Assembly: GCF_003600895.1 (NCBI RefSeq)
Contig: NZ_QYRP01000002.1
Location: forward strand, 1,736,001-1,800,000
Direction of reading: 5' to 3'
Length of the DNA stretch: 64,000 nt
Source: Nocardioides cavernaquae
GTDB taxonomy: Bacteria; Actinomycetota; Actinomycetes; Propionibacteriales; Nocardioidaceae
The notes under the pieces were generated by a model that was not told the DNA's origin, ran no database searches, and saw only the letters and a list, made by a program, of their open reading frames with translations. This document shows positions 42,486 through 49,747 of the stretch, piece by piece; position 1 is the stretch's first letter, and each line of letters begins with the position of its first letter. The translations under genes and the position numbers were made by a program.

Positions 42486-43621
42486 GAACTCTCCTCCGAG
42501 AGGTTGGCAACGGAGCGGGGGAGGGTCAGGGTGAAGGTCGATCCCTGGCCCTCGACGGACCACACGCGGACTTCTCCGCCGTGGGTGGCAGCGACGTGCT
42601 TGACGATGGACAGGCCGAGGCCGGTGCCACCGGTGGAGCGGTGCCGGGCCGGGTCGACCCGGTAGAACCGCTCGAAGATGCGGTCCAGGTCGTCGGCCGG
42701 GATGCCGATGCCCTGGTCGGTCACGGCGATCTCGACGGTGTCATCGAGCCCGCGCACCCCGACGAGGACGGAGGAGCCCTCGCGGGAGTAGGCGACCGCG
42801 TTGGCGACGAGGTTGCTGACCGCGATGGTGAGCTGCTCCTGGCTGCCGCTGAGGAAGAGGCCGGCCTCGCCGCCGGGAACCACGGTGATGCCCTTGGCCT
42901 GCGCGTCGATCGCGCTGGTGTCGATGGCGACGGCCACGACCTCGTCGACGGCCACCGGCTTGGGCTGCGCGACCGGCTCGTCGCCCTGGAGTCGGGAGAG
43001 GTCGATGATCTGCTGGACGAGGTGGGTCAGGCGGTCGCTCTCCTTGAGCATGCGCCCGGCGAACCGCTCCACGGCCTCCGGGTCGTCGGAGGCGTCGTGG
43101 ACGGCCTCGCTGAGCAGCCGGATGGCACCGACCGGGGTCTTGAGCTCGTGGCTCACGTTCGCGACGAAGTCGCGTCGGATCGAGTCGACCCGACGCTCGC
43201 GGGTGCGGTCCTCGACCAGCGCCAGGACCAGGCGTGACCCGAGGGGCGCGACGCGGGCGGTCACGTGGCGGGGCTGGGCGCCGGACGTGCGCAGCTGGAG
43301 CTCGGTCTCGCGGATCTGGCCGTCGCGGCGTACCTTGCGCACGAGGCCGGCCAGCTGCTCGTCAGCGACCTCGTTGCGATGCACGAGTCCGAAGGCGTAC
43401 GCCGGGGCGGAGGCCTTGAGGACGACGTCGTTCTCGTCGACCACGACGGCGCTTGCGCGCAGCACCGAGAGGACCGACGAGATGCCGGCCGGCATCGCGG
43501 GCACCACCGGGGCAGGCGCGCGGCGCTGAAGCCGGTCGCTGAAGTGCCACGCGAGGACACCGCCACCACCGACGGCGAGTCCCGCGAGGGCAGCGAGAAG
43601 CGCCTGAAGCGTCGGAGTCAC
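42482..43621 (-). CDS. senX3: Sensor histidine kinase SenX3/PhoR type
   Basis: The 379-residue kinase has one N-terminal membrane helix (LLAALAGLAVGGGGVLAWHF) and a PAS-like domain at about 45-140. The HisKA box is FVANVSHELKTPVGAI, followed by N-box NLVANAVAYS, G1 DQGIGIPADDLDRIFERFYR and G2 GGTGLGLSIVKH. This single-TM, PAS-containing form is SenX3-like. Phosphate is sensed indirectly through the Pst transporter and PhoU. The GTG at 43621 is the only reasonable start. It is divergent from phoU over 134 bp. Confidence 0.92.
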   Translation of the reverse strand: MTPTLQALLAALAGLAVGGGGVLAWHFSDRLQRRAPAPVVPAMPAGISSVLSVLRASAVVVDENDVVLKASAPAYAFGLVHRNEVADEQLAGLVRKVRRDGQIRETELQLRTSGAQPRHVTARVAPLGSRLVLALVEDRTRERRVDSIRRDFVANVSHELKTPVGAIRLLSEAVHDASDDPEAVERFAGRMLKESDRLTHLVQQIIDLSRLQGDEPVAQPKPVAVDEVVAVAIDTSAIDAQAKGITVVPGGEAGLFLSGSQEQLTIAVSNLVANAVAYSREGSSVLVGVRGLDDTVEIAVTDQGIGIPADDLDRIFERFYRVDPARHRSTGGTGLGLSIVKHVAATHGGEVRVWSVEGQGSTFTLTLPRSVANLSEESS

Positions 43622-43719
43622 GCTGCGATCGTACGCACGGAGTCACCCGGCGTTGGCCATCCAGACGCCCCACCACCAAGATTTCGCCAGCAGTTCACGC
43701 CTCGGCACTTGCCGGACAC

Positions 43720-43755
43720 CTGACGCCGATCGGTGTACCTCGGTAGGTTCGGACC
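43720..43755 (+). promoter_or_regulatory. Leaderless promoter of phoU
   Basis: CTGACG (43720-43725), an 18-bp spacer and TAGGTT (43744-43749) lie six bases before the ATG at 43756, placing the likely transcription start on the A of ATG. A possible Pho-box-like GTTCACG lies further up near 43692 but is not clearly repeated. Confidence 0.5.
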
Positions 43756-44406
43756 ATGCGTGATGCCTACTCCGACCAGCTCGACGCCATCTTCGACGAC
43801 CTTGCCACCATTGCCAGCGATGTGAAGGTCGCCGTCGCGCGAGCGACGACCGCGCTGCTGACCGGTGACGCCGTGGTCGCCGAACAGGTGATCAGCGCCG
43901 ATGTCGTGATCGACACCCGCCGTGAGCGGGTCGAGGACCGGTCCTTCAGCCTGCTCTCCCTGCAGCAGCCGGTTGCCGGCGACCTCCGCACGATCGTCGC
44001 CGCGCTGCGCATGGTGGCCGATCTCGAGCGCGCGGGCGACCTGGCCGTCCACGTCGCCAAGATCGCACGCCTCCGGGTGCCCGGCATTGCCGTCCCGGAG
44101 GACGTGCGGCCGATGGTGCAGCGCATGGCCGAGATCGCTGAGGAGATGGTCGGCCGCACCGCGCGGATCATCGCCGAGCGCGACATCGACGGCGCCACGG
44201 CCCTTGCCAAGGTCGAGGACGAGATGGACAACCTGCGCGCCCAGATGCTGCGGGACCTGCTGGGCTCCGACTGGAGCCACGGCGTCGAGTCTGCCGTCGA
44301 CCTTGCCCTGCTGGGGCGCTACTACGAGCGCATCGGTGACCACGCGGTCTCGGTTGCCAACCGGGTCGTGTACGTCGTGACCGGGGTCCGTCCCTCCCGC
44401 GACTGA
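43756..44406 (+). CDS. phoU: Phosphate signalling regulator PhoU
   Basis: The 216-residue protein is built from two tandem three-helix PhoU repeats. Each carries the metal-binding E-R-x-G-D-x-A-V signature: LERAGDLAVHVAK near residue 95 and YERIGDHAVSVAN near residue 195. It restrains the Pst transporter and the SenX3-type kinase when phosphate is plentiful. The ATG at 43756 follows a leaderless-type promoter. Divergence from senX3-regX3 is the standard actinobacterial arrangement. The pst genes are not in this window. Confidence 0.93.
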   Translation: MRDAYSDQLDAIFDDLATIASDVKVAVARATTALLTGDAVVAEQVISADVVIDTRRERVEDRSFSLLSLQQPVAGDLRTIVAALRMVADLERAGDLAVHVAKIARLRVPGIAVPEDVRPMVQRMAEIAEEMVGRTARIIAERDIDGATALAKVEDEMDNLRAQMLRDLLGSDWSHGVESAVDLALLGRYYERIGDHAVSVANRVVYVVTGVRPSRD

Positions 44407-44408
44407 AC

Positions 44409-44518
44409 GTCGACACGGCGCGACTTCGCCGTCGACATGGCGCAAACTTGGCGTCGACACGGCGCAAACTTGGCGTCGACACGGCGCAAACTTGGCGTCG
44501 ACACGGCGCAACGTGGGC
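44409..44518. repeat. 22-bp periodic repeat family A, locus 2 (five units)
   Basis: Five head-to-tail 22-bp units start at 44409, 44431, 44453, 44475 and 44497. Each begins GTCGACA and continues GGCGC. Units 3 and 4 are identical. Unit 1 shares its first 20 bases exactly with the arm at 21625. They begin three bases after the phoU stop codon, in a convergent gap. There are no spacers between units. Confidence 0.8.
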
Positions 44519-44685
44519 AGCTTGCGGGCGGCTGCGGCAGGGCAACACCGTCGCTGTCGGCGCGACAGACTCGCTTGCCTCGTTGCGGCCCCAGTCGCAG
44601 CCGACTTTTGCGCTCCTCGCGCTGCCCCGCCTCCGCCGCTCTGCACGTACGGGCACCCGCCGTTCCGGGCCGGGTGGAAATGCAG
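44519..44685. other. Non-coding gap, nothing recognised
   Basis: I see no gene, RNA or motif of note between the repeat array and the terminator. The sequence is GC-rich with no ribosome binding site in front of any frame. Confidence 0.5.
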
Positions 44686-44719
44686 CGACCGGCTGGGCGC
44701 TTGGAGCACCAGCCGGTCG
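44686..44719. terminator. Bidirectional terminator between phoU and gpmA
   Basis: CGACCGGCTGG (44686-44696) pairs perfectly with CCAGCCGGTCG (44709-44719), an 11-bp stem and 12-nt loop. T-rich sequence follows on the plus strand. It lies 18 bp beyond the gpmA stop codon. Confidence 0.65.
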
Positions 44720-44737
44720 TTTGCTTGCTGCTCTGTG

Positions 44738-45475
44738 TCAGCGGCCCTGGTTGGCGACTGCGGCGGCAGCAGCGGCAGCGGCCTCGGGGTCGAGGTACTC
44801 ACCGCCGGGAACGAGCGGCTTGAGCGACTCGTCGAGGCGGTAGACCAGCGGCTGACCGGTGGGGATGTTCAACGCTGCGATGTCGGAGTCGGAGATCCCG
44901 TCGAGGTGCTTGACCAGTGCACGCAGCGAGTTGCCGTGGGCCGTGACGAGCACGGTCTTGCCCGCCTTGAGGTCGGGCACGATCGCCTCTTCCCAGTAGG
45001 GAACCAGGCGGGCGACGACGTCCTTCAGGCACTCGGTGCGCGGAACGTCGATGTCGGCGTAGCGCGGGTCACCGACCTGGGAGAACTCGTCGTCGTCGGC
45101 AAGCGGCGGTGGCGGGACGTCGTACGAACGACGCCAGAGCTGGAACTGCTCGTCGCCGAACTTCTGCAGGGTCTCCTTCTTGTTCTTGCCCTGCAGGGCG
45201 CCGTAGTGGCGCTCGTTGAGCCGCCAGTCGCGGCGGACCGGAATCCAGTGCCGCTCGGCGGTGTCGAGCGCGATGTTCGCGGTGTTGATCGCGCGTCGCT
45301 GGAGCGAGGTGTGGACCACATCGGGGAGAACCCCGGCCTCGACCAGCAGGTTGCCGCCGTTGACGGCCTCCTCGCGACCCTTGTCGGTGAGGTTGACGTC
45401 GACCCATCCGGTGGAGAGGTTGAGCGCGTTCCACTCGCTCTCGCCGTGGCGGAGCAGGATGAGCGTGTAGGTCAT
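44738..45475 (-). CDS. gpmA: 2,3-bisphosphoglycerate-dependent phosphoglycerate mutase
   Basis: This glycolytic enzyme interconverts 3- and 2-phosphoglycerate through a phosphohistidine. The 245-residue protein has the phospho-acceptor His10 in [10 protein letters not shown], then FTGW-like [24 protein letters not shown] and the second catalytic His in [11 protein letters not shown]. It ends in an alanine run (about eight A) before V-A-N-Q. The ATG at 45475 overlaps the stop of the upstream lipoprotein gene (TGATG), so the two are co-translated. Linkage to mshA and senX3-regX3 is as in mycobacteria (gpm1). Confidence 0.95.
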   Translation of the reverse strand: MTYTLILLRHGESEWNALNLSTGWVDVNLTDKGREEAVNGGNLLVEAGVLPDVVHTSLQRRAINTANIALDTAERHWIPVRRDWRLNERHYGALQGKNKKETLQKFGDEQFQLWRRSYDVPPPPLADDDEFSQVGDPRYADIDVPRTECLKDVVARLVPYWEEAIVPDLKAGKTVLVTAHGNSLRALVKHLDGISDSDIAALNIPTGQPLVYRLDESLKPLVPGGEYLDPEAAAAAAAAVANQGR

Positions 45476-46053
45476 CAGTGACCCTCGCTCGTGCCGTGCT
45501 CCTCGGTGTGCCCGGCCTCGACAGCGGGGTCGGCGGGACCGTTCTGGTCGGCGAACTGGCTGCCGGCGATGTTCGCGACGACCGGGACCTTCAGCGTGAC
45601 GCTCTTCGCGTTGGCGAAGTCGAACTCGACCTTCACCTCGTCGCCCAGCTCGAAGTCACCGCTCACGACGATGCCGGGGACGGCCTCGGTGATGGCGGCG
45701 GTCTTGGCGGCGAGCACCACGAACCCGCCCGACGGGACGGTCACCGCAGACTTGACCTTGCCGGTCACGTCGCCGCCGACGGCGACGAGCTCGTCGTCCT
45801 CGTTGGCAGTCGAGCCGGCGGCCACGACCTCGTTGTTGACCAGGGTCACGACGAGGGTGCCCTCGCCGGGGTGAGCCTCGTTGGCCACGATCACCGCGTT
45901 GAGCACGTCGACGCGCGAGCCGCGGTCGTTGGTGCCCACGGCCGGCGTGTAGATCGCGTCCGTGGGGTGGGTCGTGCACGAAGCGAGAGTGGGAGCGGCG
46001 AGCAGGAGCGCGCCGATGCCCAGCAGGCGCGAGGTCCGGTTGCTGATCAGCAT
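45475..46053 (-). CDS. LpqE-like lipoprotein
   Basis: The 192-residue protein has a lipoprotein signal with lipobox L-A-S-C near residues 23-26 and an all-beta exported domain. That domain includes [19 protein letters not shown], and its C-terminal end is His/Glu-rich ([14 protein letters not shown]). Position and pattern match LpqE, which is next to carD in M. tuberculosis (Rv3584). That protein is a conserved antigen of unclear function, sometimes grouped with PCuAC-like copper proteins. The His-rich tail might bind metal. It is upstream of and coupled to gpmA. A TAGGCT near 46098 may be its -10. Confidence 0.7.
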   Translation of the reverse strand: MLISNRTSRLLGIGALLLAAPTLASCTTHPTDAIYTPAVGTNDRGSRVDVLNAVIVANEAHPGEGTLVVTLVNNEVVAAGSTANEDDELVAVGGDVTGKVKSAVTVPSGGFVVLAAKTAAITEAVPGIVVSGDFELGDEVKVEFDFANAKSVTLKVPVVANIAGSQFADQNGPADPAVEAGHTEEHGTSEGH

Positions 46054-46109
46054 CGATGTGGCCTTCGTCAGTGTCGTCAGTGCGGGGACAGCCTAGGGCA
46101 TGTCGTCGG

Positions 46110-46907
46110 TCAGCGACTCACTCCGAGTGTGAGGCCCGAGACGAGCATCGCGACGGCGATCACGCCCGTGTAGACGGAGGCGAGGACGAGCAGCCGCGGA
46201 GCCCCGGTGCGCAGGGCAAGGGTGAGGGGGAAGTGCCGGATCCCGTCCTTGTTGTCGTCCACCAGGCCAGGCAGTGAGGTGAGCACGTGGATGCCGATGC
46301 CGAGCAGCGCGGAGAGCAGCGTGAGGACGATGCTGGGCGCCTCTCCGATGGTGCCGTTGGGGGCTCCCCCATAGGACAGGAAGGCGGGCCAGAGCGCGAA
46401 GCTGGCCATCCACATCAGGTACGAGAAGCGAGTACGACGCAGGACGCCGGAGTTCGCCACGAGGGCGATGCCGAGCAGCATCAGGTGGCTCGATCCGGCC
46501 ACGACACCGTTGGCCACGGACAGCGGCACGACGAGCAGCACGGCACAGATCAGCGCGAACCACACCTGACCGTGCTCGACCTGGCCCTGGGCGATCGGCT
46601 TCCCGGTGCGCTGGAGTCGACGGTCACGCTGCACGTCGAGCAGGTCGTTGTGCCAGCCGAGGATGGCCTGTCCGACGAGGACGGCGGCGAAGACAATTCC
46701 CGCCTGGCTGAGCGGACGCCCGGTGAGAGCGGCCGCGACCGCGACGACGATGGCCGTGATGAGTGCCTGACGCGGGTGGCTCGCGCGGACCAGTGTCACG
46801 GGCAGGCTGCGTCCGAGATCGACGCGGGTGGCCCTCCGGAGTCCGTGCAGGCGCGGCGGCCGGGGAACGCGAGGGACACGGGGGCGGGGCAGGGACTTCG
46901 CGGACAT
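46110..46907 (-). CDS. UbiA-family prenyltransferase
   Basis: The 265-residue integral membrane protein carries both Mg-diphosphate motifs of the UbiA superfamily: NDLLDVQRDRR (N-D-x2-D-x3-D) near 80-90 and DDNKDG near 208-213. Seven to nine hydrophobic helices surround them. It is of the SCO6045-like clade often seen in actinobacteria. Candidates include transfer of a prenyl chain to an aromatic or other acceptor, but no acceptor gene is adjacent. I use the ATG at 46907, seven bases after GATACT, a leaderless arrangement. A longer form beginning at 47051 would run into the divergent carD promoter. Confidence 0.85.
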   Translation of the reverse strand: MSAKSLPRPRVPRVPRPPRLHGLRRATRVDLGRSLPVTLVRASHPRQALITAIVVAVAAALTGRPLSQAGIVFAAVLVGQAILGWHNDLLDVQRDRRLQRTGKPIAQGQVEHGQVWFALICAVLLVVPLSVANGVVAGSSHLMLLGIALVANSGVLRRTRFSYLMWMASFALWPAFLSYGGAPNGTIGEAPSIVLTLLSALLGIGIHVLTSLPGLVDDNKDGIRHFPLTLALRTGAPRLLVLASVYTGVIAVAMLVSGLTLGVSR

Positions 46908-47129
46908 GCCTTGCAGTATCGACCACACGGGGCCGGAACGCGCGCTGGTCGGGGGTGTCTGTCCGACGGTGCCCGATTTGTCCGCGAGTGGAGCGCGGGG
47001 CGCCGCAGAACGCCGTGATCGCACACAGGTGCGAATCCGGTGCGCGACCACAGGATCCGCATTTCTGTCAAGCCCCCACTACCGCTCTGACCAGCACAAA
47101 CACTGCGAAGACATGCTTCGAGGTCGTGT

Positions 47130-47151
47130 TAGACTGGTCACCTAGGAAGGG
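47130..47151 (+). promoter_or_regulatory. carD promoter and RBS
   Basis: TAGACT (47130-47135) is a good -10. AGGAAGGGG (47143-47151) is a strong ribosome binding site before the ATG at 47163, giving a short leader. Confidence 0.5.
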
Positions 47152-47162
47152 GTACCTGACAT

Positions 47163-47648
47163 ATGACTTTCACCGTCGGCGAAACGGTTGTTTACCCGAA
47201 TCATGGGGCTGCGGTCATCGAGGACATCGAGTACCGCACCATCAAGGGGGAAGAGCGGGAGTACCTGGTCCTTCGCATCGTGGCGCAGCAGGACCTGGTC
47301 GTCCGTGTGCCCGCGTGCAACCTGGACCTGGTCGGCGTCCGCGACGTCGTGGACAAGGACGGCCTGGACCGGGTCTTCGACATCCTGCGCGCTGCGCACG
47401 TCGAGGAGCCGACCAACTGGTCGCGCCGCTACAAGGCCAACCTTGAGAAGCTGCACTCGGGCGACGTCATGAAGGTGTCGGAGGTCGTCCGTGACCTGTG
47501 GCGCCGCGAGCGTGACCGTGGCCTGTCTGCTGGCGAGAAGCGGATGCTGGCCAAGGCGCGCCAGATCCTCGTCTCCGAACTGGCCCTGGCTGAGCACACC
47601 AACGAGGACAAGGCAGAGGCCCTCCTCGACGAGGTGCTCGCTTCCTGA
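47163..47648 (+). CDS. carD: RNA polymerase-binding transcription factor CarD
   Basis: CarD binds the RNA polymerase beta subunit and stabilises the open complex at rRNA and many other promoters. The 161-residue protein has the N-terminal Tudor-like RNAP interaction domain ([20 protein letters not shown]) and a C-terminal helical DNA-binding domain. Trp86 in [10 protein letters not shown] corresponds to Trp85 of M. tuberculosis CarD, which wedges the upstream edge of the bubble. The C-terminal [13 protein letters not shown] helix is conserved. The ispD gene that normally follows carD is absent here; a terminator comes next. Confidence 0.96.
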   Translation: MTFTVGETVVYPNHGAAVIEDIEYRTIKGEEREYLVLRIVAQQDLVVRVPACNLDLVGVRDVVDKDGLDRVFDILRAAHVEEPTNWSRRYKANLEKLHSGDVMKVSEVVRDLWRRERDRGLSAGEKRMLAKARQILVSELALAEHTNEDKAEALLDEVLAS

Positions 47649-47666
47649 GCCTGGCACAGACTCCGT

Positions 47667-47703
47667 AACAGGACCCCCGACCGTCACGGTCGGGGGTCCT
47701 GTT
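47667..47703 (+). terminator. Strong terminator after carD
   Basis: A perfect 17-bp stem pairs 47667-47683 with 47687-47703 across a TCA loop. T-rich sequence (GTTCGTTTCG) follows. It insulates carD from the nitrate cluster. Confidence 0.85.
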
Positions 47704-47827
47704 CGTTTCGAAGCAACTTGAAGGGGCCAATCAAATTTGCAGATCGGTCGCTGACCTGCGGGTTTTCATCACCGCAACACGATGTAACCGGGCGTTCATG
47801 GCAAATCAGTGAGTGGGTGAGGACAAG

Positions 47828-47882
47828 TTGACACCTGTGCGAAACAAAGGTGCCCGTCGGCGAAACGTGGAATTCCTACGGT
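47828..47882 (+). promoter_or_regulatory. narK promoter with GlnR-like boxes
   Basis: TTGACACCTG begins at 47828, GAAAC lies at 47841-47845 and 47862-47866, and the -10-like TACGGT is at 47877-47882. GACAC-n6-GAAAC resembles the GlnR half-site (GTNAC-n6-GAAAC). The distance from TTGACA to the -10 is 43 bp, identical to the nitrate reductase promoter. Confidence 0.6.
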
Positions 47883-47891
47883 TCTCGGTAT

Positions 47892-47912
47892 CCGATGACT
47901 GCATCGGTCATC
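47892..47912 (+). promoter_or_regulatory. Dyad/hairpin in the narK leader
   Basis: CCGATG-ACTG-CATCGG (47892-47907) overlaps GATGAC-n7-GTCATC (47894-47912). It lies just downstream of the predicted start of transcription and about 70 nt before the likely GTG start. It could be an operator or an RNA hairpin that controls translation or elongation. Confidence 0.45.
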
Positions 47913-47981
47913 TCTCGTAGCACCCGGATTCCCCTCGCCGACGACGTCGAGGTCGAGCCGGGCCCCCGCAAGGAGTTTGAC

Positions 47982-49556
47982 GTGACAATCACCGAAACCG
48001 GCGCGCACAGCGCCACGGTGACCGCCAAGGGCGGCACCTGGATCGAGGACTGGCGTCCCGAGGACGACGAGTTCTGGGCCAACGGCGGCAAGAAGATCGC
48101 CAAGCGCAACCTGATCTGGTCGATCTTCGCCGAGCACCTCGGCTTCTCGGTCTGGCTCCTCTGGAGCGTGAGCGCCGCACTGCTGGCGAAGCAGGGCTTC
48201 GTCTTCACGCCCGAGCAGCTCTTCTTCCTGGTCGCCGTGCCGAACCTCGTCGGCTCGCTGATCCGGATCCCCTACACCTTCGCGGTGGGCAAGTTCGGCG
48301 GTCGCAACTGGACGGTCATCAGTGCGCTCCTCCTGCTGATCCCGACGGTCCTCTACGTCGTCGCCGTGCAGAACCCCGACACCCCGTTCTGGGCGTTCGT
48401 CGTGATCGCGGCAACGGCCGGCTTCGGTGGCGGCAACTTCGCCTCCTCGATGGCCAACATCAACTTCTTCTACCCGGCCAAGGAGAAGGGTGCTGCGCTC
48501 GGCCTCAACGCTGCGGGCGGCAACCTGGGCGTCGCGCTCATCCAGTTCTTCCTGCCGATCATCGTCGGCGCCGGTGGCGCCTTCGGCCTCTTCGTCGCGG
48601 CCACCAAGGTCATCGACGGCAAGAAGGTCCCCGACATTCACCTCGAGTACGTCGGCTTCCTCTACATCGCTCTCGCGATCGCTGCGGCTGCCGCGGCGTA
48701 CTTCCTGATGAACAACCTGCGTGAGGCCAAGTCGACGCCGAAGGACCTGCTCCCGGTCCTGAAGCAGAAGCACACCTGGGTGATGTCGTTCCTCTACATC
48801 GGCACCTTCGGTTCCTTCATCGGCTACTCGGCCGCGATGCCCCTGCTGATCAAGCTCAACTTCTTCCGTCAGCCGGTCCCGACCGCGGAGCCGCTCGGCA
48901 TCAACTTCGTCTACTACGCCTTCCTCGGTGCGCTCGTCGGCTCCATCGCCCGCCCCGTCGGTGGCTGGCTCGCTGACAAGTACGGCGGCTCGAAGGTCAC
49001 GCTCTACACCTTCATCGCGATGATCGCCGGCACGCTCGGCATCTTCTGGACCCTGACCCGCCTCACCAAGGTCCCGGTTCCGCCGCCGGAGGTCCTCAAG
49101 GGTTGGCAGGCCGATCCCTCGACGTTCCCGGGCTACAAGCCGGAGGTCATCGAGGCCGTCAACGCCAACACCGCGCTCTTCCCGCTCTTCCTCGCCTTCT
49201 TCCTCTTCGTCTTCGCCGCGACCGGCATCGGCAACGGCTCGACGTACCGGATGATCCCGCTGATCCAGAAGCACCACGCGGTCGAGGCCACGGAGGAGGG
49301 CACCCCGGAGCGTCACTCGGCGCTGCTCAAGGCGACGAAGCTGTCGTCGGGTGTCATCGGCATCGCCGGTGCCATCGGCGCCATCGGTGGCTTCCTGATC
49401 CCGATCACGTTCAACGCGCCGTGGGTCACCGACCCGATCGACGCGTGCCGCTCGGCCTTCCTGGTCTTCACCGGCTTCTACGTGATCTGCCTCGCAGTGA
49501 CCTACTGGTTCTACATCAAGAAGACCGGCAAGAGCCTGGGTCACGCCGACATCTGA
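47982..49556 (+). CDS. narK: Nitrate/nitrite transporter NarK (MFS)
   Basis: The 524-residue protein has 12 membrane helices of the nitrate/nitrite porter family. The nitrate signature segments are visible: GFGGGNFASSMANINFFYP in TM5 and the second-half equivalent near GNGSTYRMIPLI. The N-terminus is an acidic cytosolic leader (WIEDWRPEDDEFW). I chose the GTG at 47982, which has AAGGAG at a 6-nt gap. An ATG at 47895 would add 29 residues and has no RBS, although it lies close to the predicted transcription start. It imports nitrate for the reductase encoded next. Confidence 0.92.
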   Translation: MTITETGAHSATVTAKGGTWIEDWRPEDDEFWANGGKKIAKRNLIWSIFAEHLGFSVWLLWSVSAALLAKQGFVFTPEQLFFLVAVPNLVGSLIRIPYTFAVGKFGGRNWTVISALLLLIPTVLYVVAVQNPDTPFWAFVVIAATAGFGGGNFASSMANINFFYPAKEKGAALGLNAAGGNLGVALIQFFLPIIVGAGGAFGLFVAATKVIDGKKVPDIHLEYVGFLYIALAIAAAAAAYFLMNNLREAKSTPKDLLPVLKQKHTWVMSFLYIGTFGSFIGYSAAMPLLIKLNFFRQPVPTAEPLGINFVYYAFLGALVGSIARPVGGWLADKYGGSKVTLYTFIAMIAGTLGIFWTLTRLTKVPVPPPEVLKGWQADPSTFPGYKPEVIEAVNANTALFPLFLAFFLFVFAATGIGNGSTYRMIPLIQKHHAVEATEEGTPERHSALLKATKLSSGVIGIAGAIGAIGGFLIPITFNAPWVTDPIDACRSAFLVFTGFYVICLAVTYWFYIKKTGKSLGHADI

Positions 49557-49598
49557 TCCACGCAGCACCTGATCCACGCAGCACCGCAACACCACACA

Positions 49599-49640
49599 CG
49601 GCGTACGTCGCTGGGGCTCGGGGCCCGGCGACGTGCGCCG
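49599..49640 (+). terminator. Terminator after narK
   Basis: CGGCGTACGTCGC (49599-49611) pairs with GCGACGTGCGCCG (49628-49640), 13 bp with one wobble. Just before it, a 16-bp sequence that includes the narK TGA is tandemly duplicated (49554-49569, 49570-49585). Confidence 0.6.
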
Positions 49641-49661
49641 TTGTGCGTGTGTGAGAACTTG

Positions 49662-49716
49662 TTGACACCTGCGAGCGACGAGCGCACACGGGAGCGAAAT
49701 CCGGCGTTCCTACCGT
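49662..49716 (+). promoter_or_regulatory. Nitrate reductase operon promoter
   Basis: TTGACACCTG starts at 49662, GCGAAAT lies around 49694-49700, and TACCGT is the -10 (49711-49716). About 36 of 55 positions match the narK promoter with the same 43-bp internal spacing, which points to a shared activator. GAGGAG precedes the ATG at 49748. Confidence 0.6.
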
Positions 49717-49747
49717 GGCTGGTGAACCGCTTGTTTGAGGAGATCCG

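Noticed and set aside
43622..43720. Pho boxes between senX3 and phoU
   Set aside because: A single GTTCACG-like heptamer is visible near 43692, but no convincing second copy at 11-bp spacing.
44409..44518. Possible CRISPR array in the 22-bp repeats
   Set aside because: Units are directly contiguous with no unique spacers, and no cas genes are in the window.
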